From positions 1 through 33,469 of the forward strand of contig CAKZON010000061.1 in NCBI GenBank assembly GCA_937136425.1: DNA of 33,469 nucleotides, in the 5' to 3' direction. Positions 31,996 through 33,469 of this stretch are shown piece after piece. Both the position numbers and the translations under genes were made by a program. Each line of letters begins with the position of its first letter. Position 1 is the stretch's first letter. The notes beneath the pieces were generated by a model, which saw only the letters and a list, made by a program, of their open reading frames with translations, was not told where the DNA came from and made no database searches. The DNA is from an uncultured Crocinitomix sp. GTDB taxonomy: Bacteria; Bacteroidota; Bacteroidia; Flavobacteriales_D; Crocinitomicaceae.

Positions 31996-33469
31996 ATGGA
32001 ATTAAAACGTTTTACCTACATTGTTTTGTTGCTTTTTACGGCACAATTTTCTAGTGCACAAAATAAGACAGAATTCTTTAAGGTTTATCCAGATTTGGAT
32101 GGCTCAGAACCAGAATGGGTTGTTGAAATGTACAGCGAATACCCAAATGTTTTAGAGGTAGTTGATCTTTATCATTTATACTATCAATCTAATCCTTTTG
32201 TAAAAAATATTCACACGCAAAATTATAAATATTGGCTTCGCGTTACAGCAGAATATGTGCAGGGGAGTGGAGCGTTAATTGTTCCTTCTGATGCCGTTGA
32301 AAAAGAACGAATTCAACAGCTGCACGATCAACGAAACTTTGAAGTTGCTGCAAAAACAACTTCATGGCAAAACATGGGACCTGATAGAACATATAAAAAT
32401 GACGGTTCTCTAAATTTAAGACCAACACAGGTGAATATTTTTACAATGGCCGTTGCTCCTTCTGACAACGACGTAGTTTATGGTGCTGCAGAAGGCGGCG
32501 GAATATTTAAATCAACAGATCATGCTTTAAATTGGGAATTAACCAGTATTAATGAAGTGTTTACAAACTGCCAAGACATTAAAGTGCATCCCCTTAATCC
32601 TGATATTGTTTATGTTGGAACGGGCTCAGATATTTATAAAACATTAGACGGAGGATTAACGTGGGATTTAAATTATACAGCAGCTGGAACAATAGAGCAG
32701 TTTTATATTCACAGAACTACACCTACTAATGTTTATGCTGCAACTGCAAATGGGCTTTATTTTTCAGATGATTCTGGAGATTCTTGGGCAATGATTTTTG
32801 ATGAACGCTGTTGGGATATTGAGGCGCATGCTGTAAATCCTGATATTTTATTTTTATCAATTCATAACCCTTCTGCCAAACGAGCAGAGATTTTTAAATC
32901 TACGGATGCAGGAACAACTTGGGTTTTAAAAGACACAGATTGGTATGTTCCTACGGATATGGGAGCAGCTAGTGATATTGGCTGTAAAATTGGTGTTACA
33001 CCTGCAGACCCTGATATGATTTATGCCTGCTTAATCGGAAATAGCAAATCAGGTGATAATGGTTGGATTGGCGTGTATTACAGCGAAGATGGTGCAGATA
33101 ATTGGGTAAATGCGGATGGAATTGATGGTGGTCCTTATGAACCAGGAACAGATATGGCTACCAATTGGTACATTGCAGGTTATGCTGATGGTTATCATCA
33201 AGGCTGGTATAATTTCGATTTAGATGTATCTCATACAGATGCCGATAAAATTTGGATTGGTACTATTTGGATGTGTGAATCGGGGAACAGAGGTGCAAAT
33301 ATTGAATATATACGTGGAACAAGAAGCTTGGAAATGCATGCTGATATTCAAGATATTGATGTTGTGAGTGGAGAAGTTTGGGTAGCATCTGATGGAGGGC
33401 TTAATTTTTCTACAGATGAATGTGCAACAGTTGAAGTTAGGAATACCGGTGTTTCGTCAAGTACGTATT
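31996..33469 (+). CDS. Secreted Asp-box / VPS10-like repeat protein, 3' end outside the window
   Basis: An open frame from the ATG at 31996 to the window edge (491 codons, no stop). It has a Sec signal peptide (cut after SSA, near residue 20). From about residue 150 Asp-box (BNR) repeats appear: GGIFKSTDHALNW, IYKTLDGGLTW, GLYFSDDSGDSW, IFKSTDAGTTW, VYYSEDGADNW, with spacers such as 'NPDIVYVGTG' and 'DPDMIYA'. This marks a sortilin/VPS10-type beta-propeller. In Bacteroidota such proteins are usually large, secreted and carry a C-terminal T9SS sorting domain, which cannot be checked here. Confidence 0.88.
   Translation, partial: MELKRFTYIVLLLFTAQFSSAQNKTEFFKVYPDLDGSEPEWVVEMYSEYPNVLEVVDLYHLYYQSNPFVKNIHTQNYKYWLRVTAEYVQGSGALIVPSDAVEKERIQQLHDQRNFEVAAKTTSWQNMGPDRTYKNDGSLNLRPTQVNIFTMAVAPSDNDVVYGAAEGGGIFKSTDHALNWELTSINEVFTNCQDIKVHPLNPDIVYVGTGSDIYKTLDGGLTWDLNYTAAGTIEQFYIHRTTPTNVYAATANGLYFSDDSGDSWAMIFDERCWDIEAHAVNPDILFLSIHNPSAKRAEIFKSTDAGTTWVLKDTDWYVPTDMGAASDIGCKIGVTPADPDMIYACLIGNSKSGDNGWIGVYYSEDGADNWVNADGIDGGPYEPGTDMATNWYIAGYADGYHQGWYNFDLDVSHTDADKIWIGTIWMCESGNRGANIEYIRGTRSLEMHADIQDIDVVSGEVWVASDGGLNFSTDECATVEVRNTGVSSSTY

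Noticed and set aside
1..33469. CRISPR array, prophage, toxin-antitoxin or restriction system
   Set aside because: No regularly spaced repeats, integrase, phage structural genes, or recognisable defence genes were found on either strand.

Overview
The window is an AT-rich piece of a Bacteroidota chromosome, most likely from the Flavobacteriales (Crocinitomicaceae/Cryomorphaceae-like; the rank is inference). The signs are many short lipoproteins with an L-x-x-C box, DUF4249-like and DUF4369/TlpA-type proteins, a glycine-lipid type acyltransferase pair, lipid A genes, and promoters of the Bacteroidota type (TTTG / TAnnTTTG), best seen just upstream of the tRNA-Ser gene at the left edge. No insertion sequence, phage, plasmid, CRISPR array or rRNA was seen. 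The overall picture is a housekeeping region with scattered lineage-specific genes.

Layout. 1-55: 5' part of tRNA-Ser(UGA), minus strand. 218-1409: two small lipoproteins and a cytochrome c lipoprotein, closed by a hairpin terminator. 1710-4151: tight operon of folD, an unknown four-helix membrane protein with two CxxC pairs, and a membrane-anchored archaemetzincin. 4172-6373: an unknown lipoprotein (minus) and a secreted protein whose reading frame is cut by an in-frame TAA 50 codons before a second stop. 6370-8831: minus-strand group menC, cyclophilin-type PPIase lipoprotein, two-helix membrane protein. 9025-9645: recR. 9700-16134: minus-strand genes for a DUF4249-like lipoprotein, a glycine-lipid acyltransferase pair, PruA, ApaG and a CPBP-type membrane protein with altered active-site motifs. 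16210-19081: Bacteroidota-specific secreted proteins and a lipoprotein.

19246-27600: a long plus-strand run: cytosolic periplasmic-binding-protein-like protein overlapping an N-formylglutamate amidohydrolase; lpxK overlapping a purine nucleoside phosphorylase, then gatB; two tandem TlpA-type thioredoxin proteins leading with 1-nt overlap into lpxH. 27653-29929: a large secreted clan GH-A-like glycosidase with its own promoter and terminator. 30099-31860: metallophosphoesterase (minus), cold-shock protein with a strong terminator, a zinc-ribbon membrane protein overlapping a small polytopic membrane protein. 31996 to the right edge: start of a secreted Asp-box/VPS10-like repeat protein.

Functional links: lpxK and lpxH (lipid A), the acyltransferase pair (aminolipids), TlpA proteins and cytochrome c (envelope redox) all concern the cell envelope, but they are dispersed rather than forming one locus. 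I found no convincing new multi-gene system. The items most worth a second look are the interrupted ORF at 5174-6373, the membrane-anchored archaemetzincin with its unknown partner, the amidohydrolase paired with the binding-protein-like protein, and the CPBP protein lacking two expected active-site residues.
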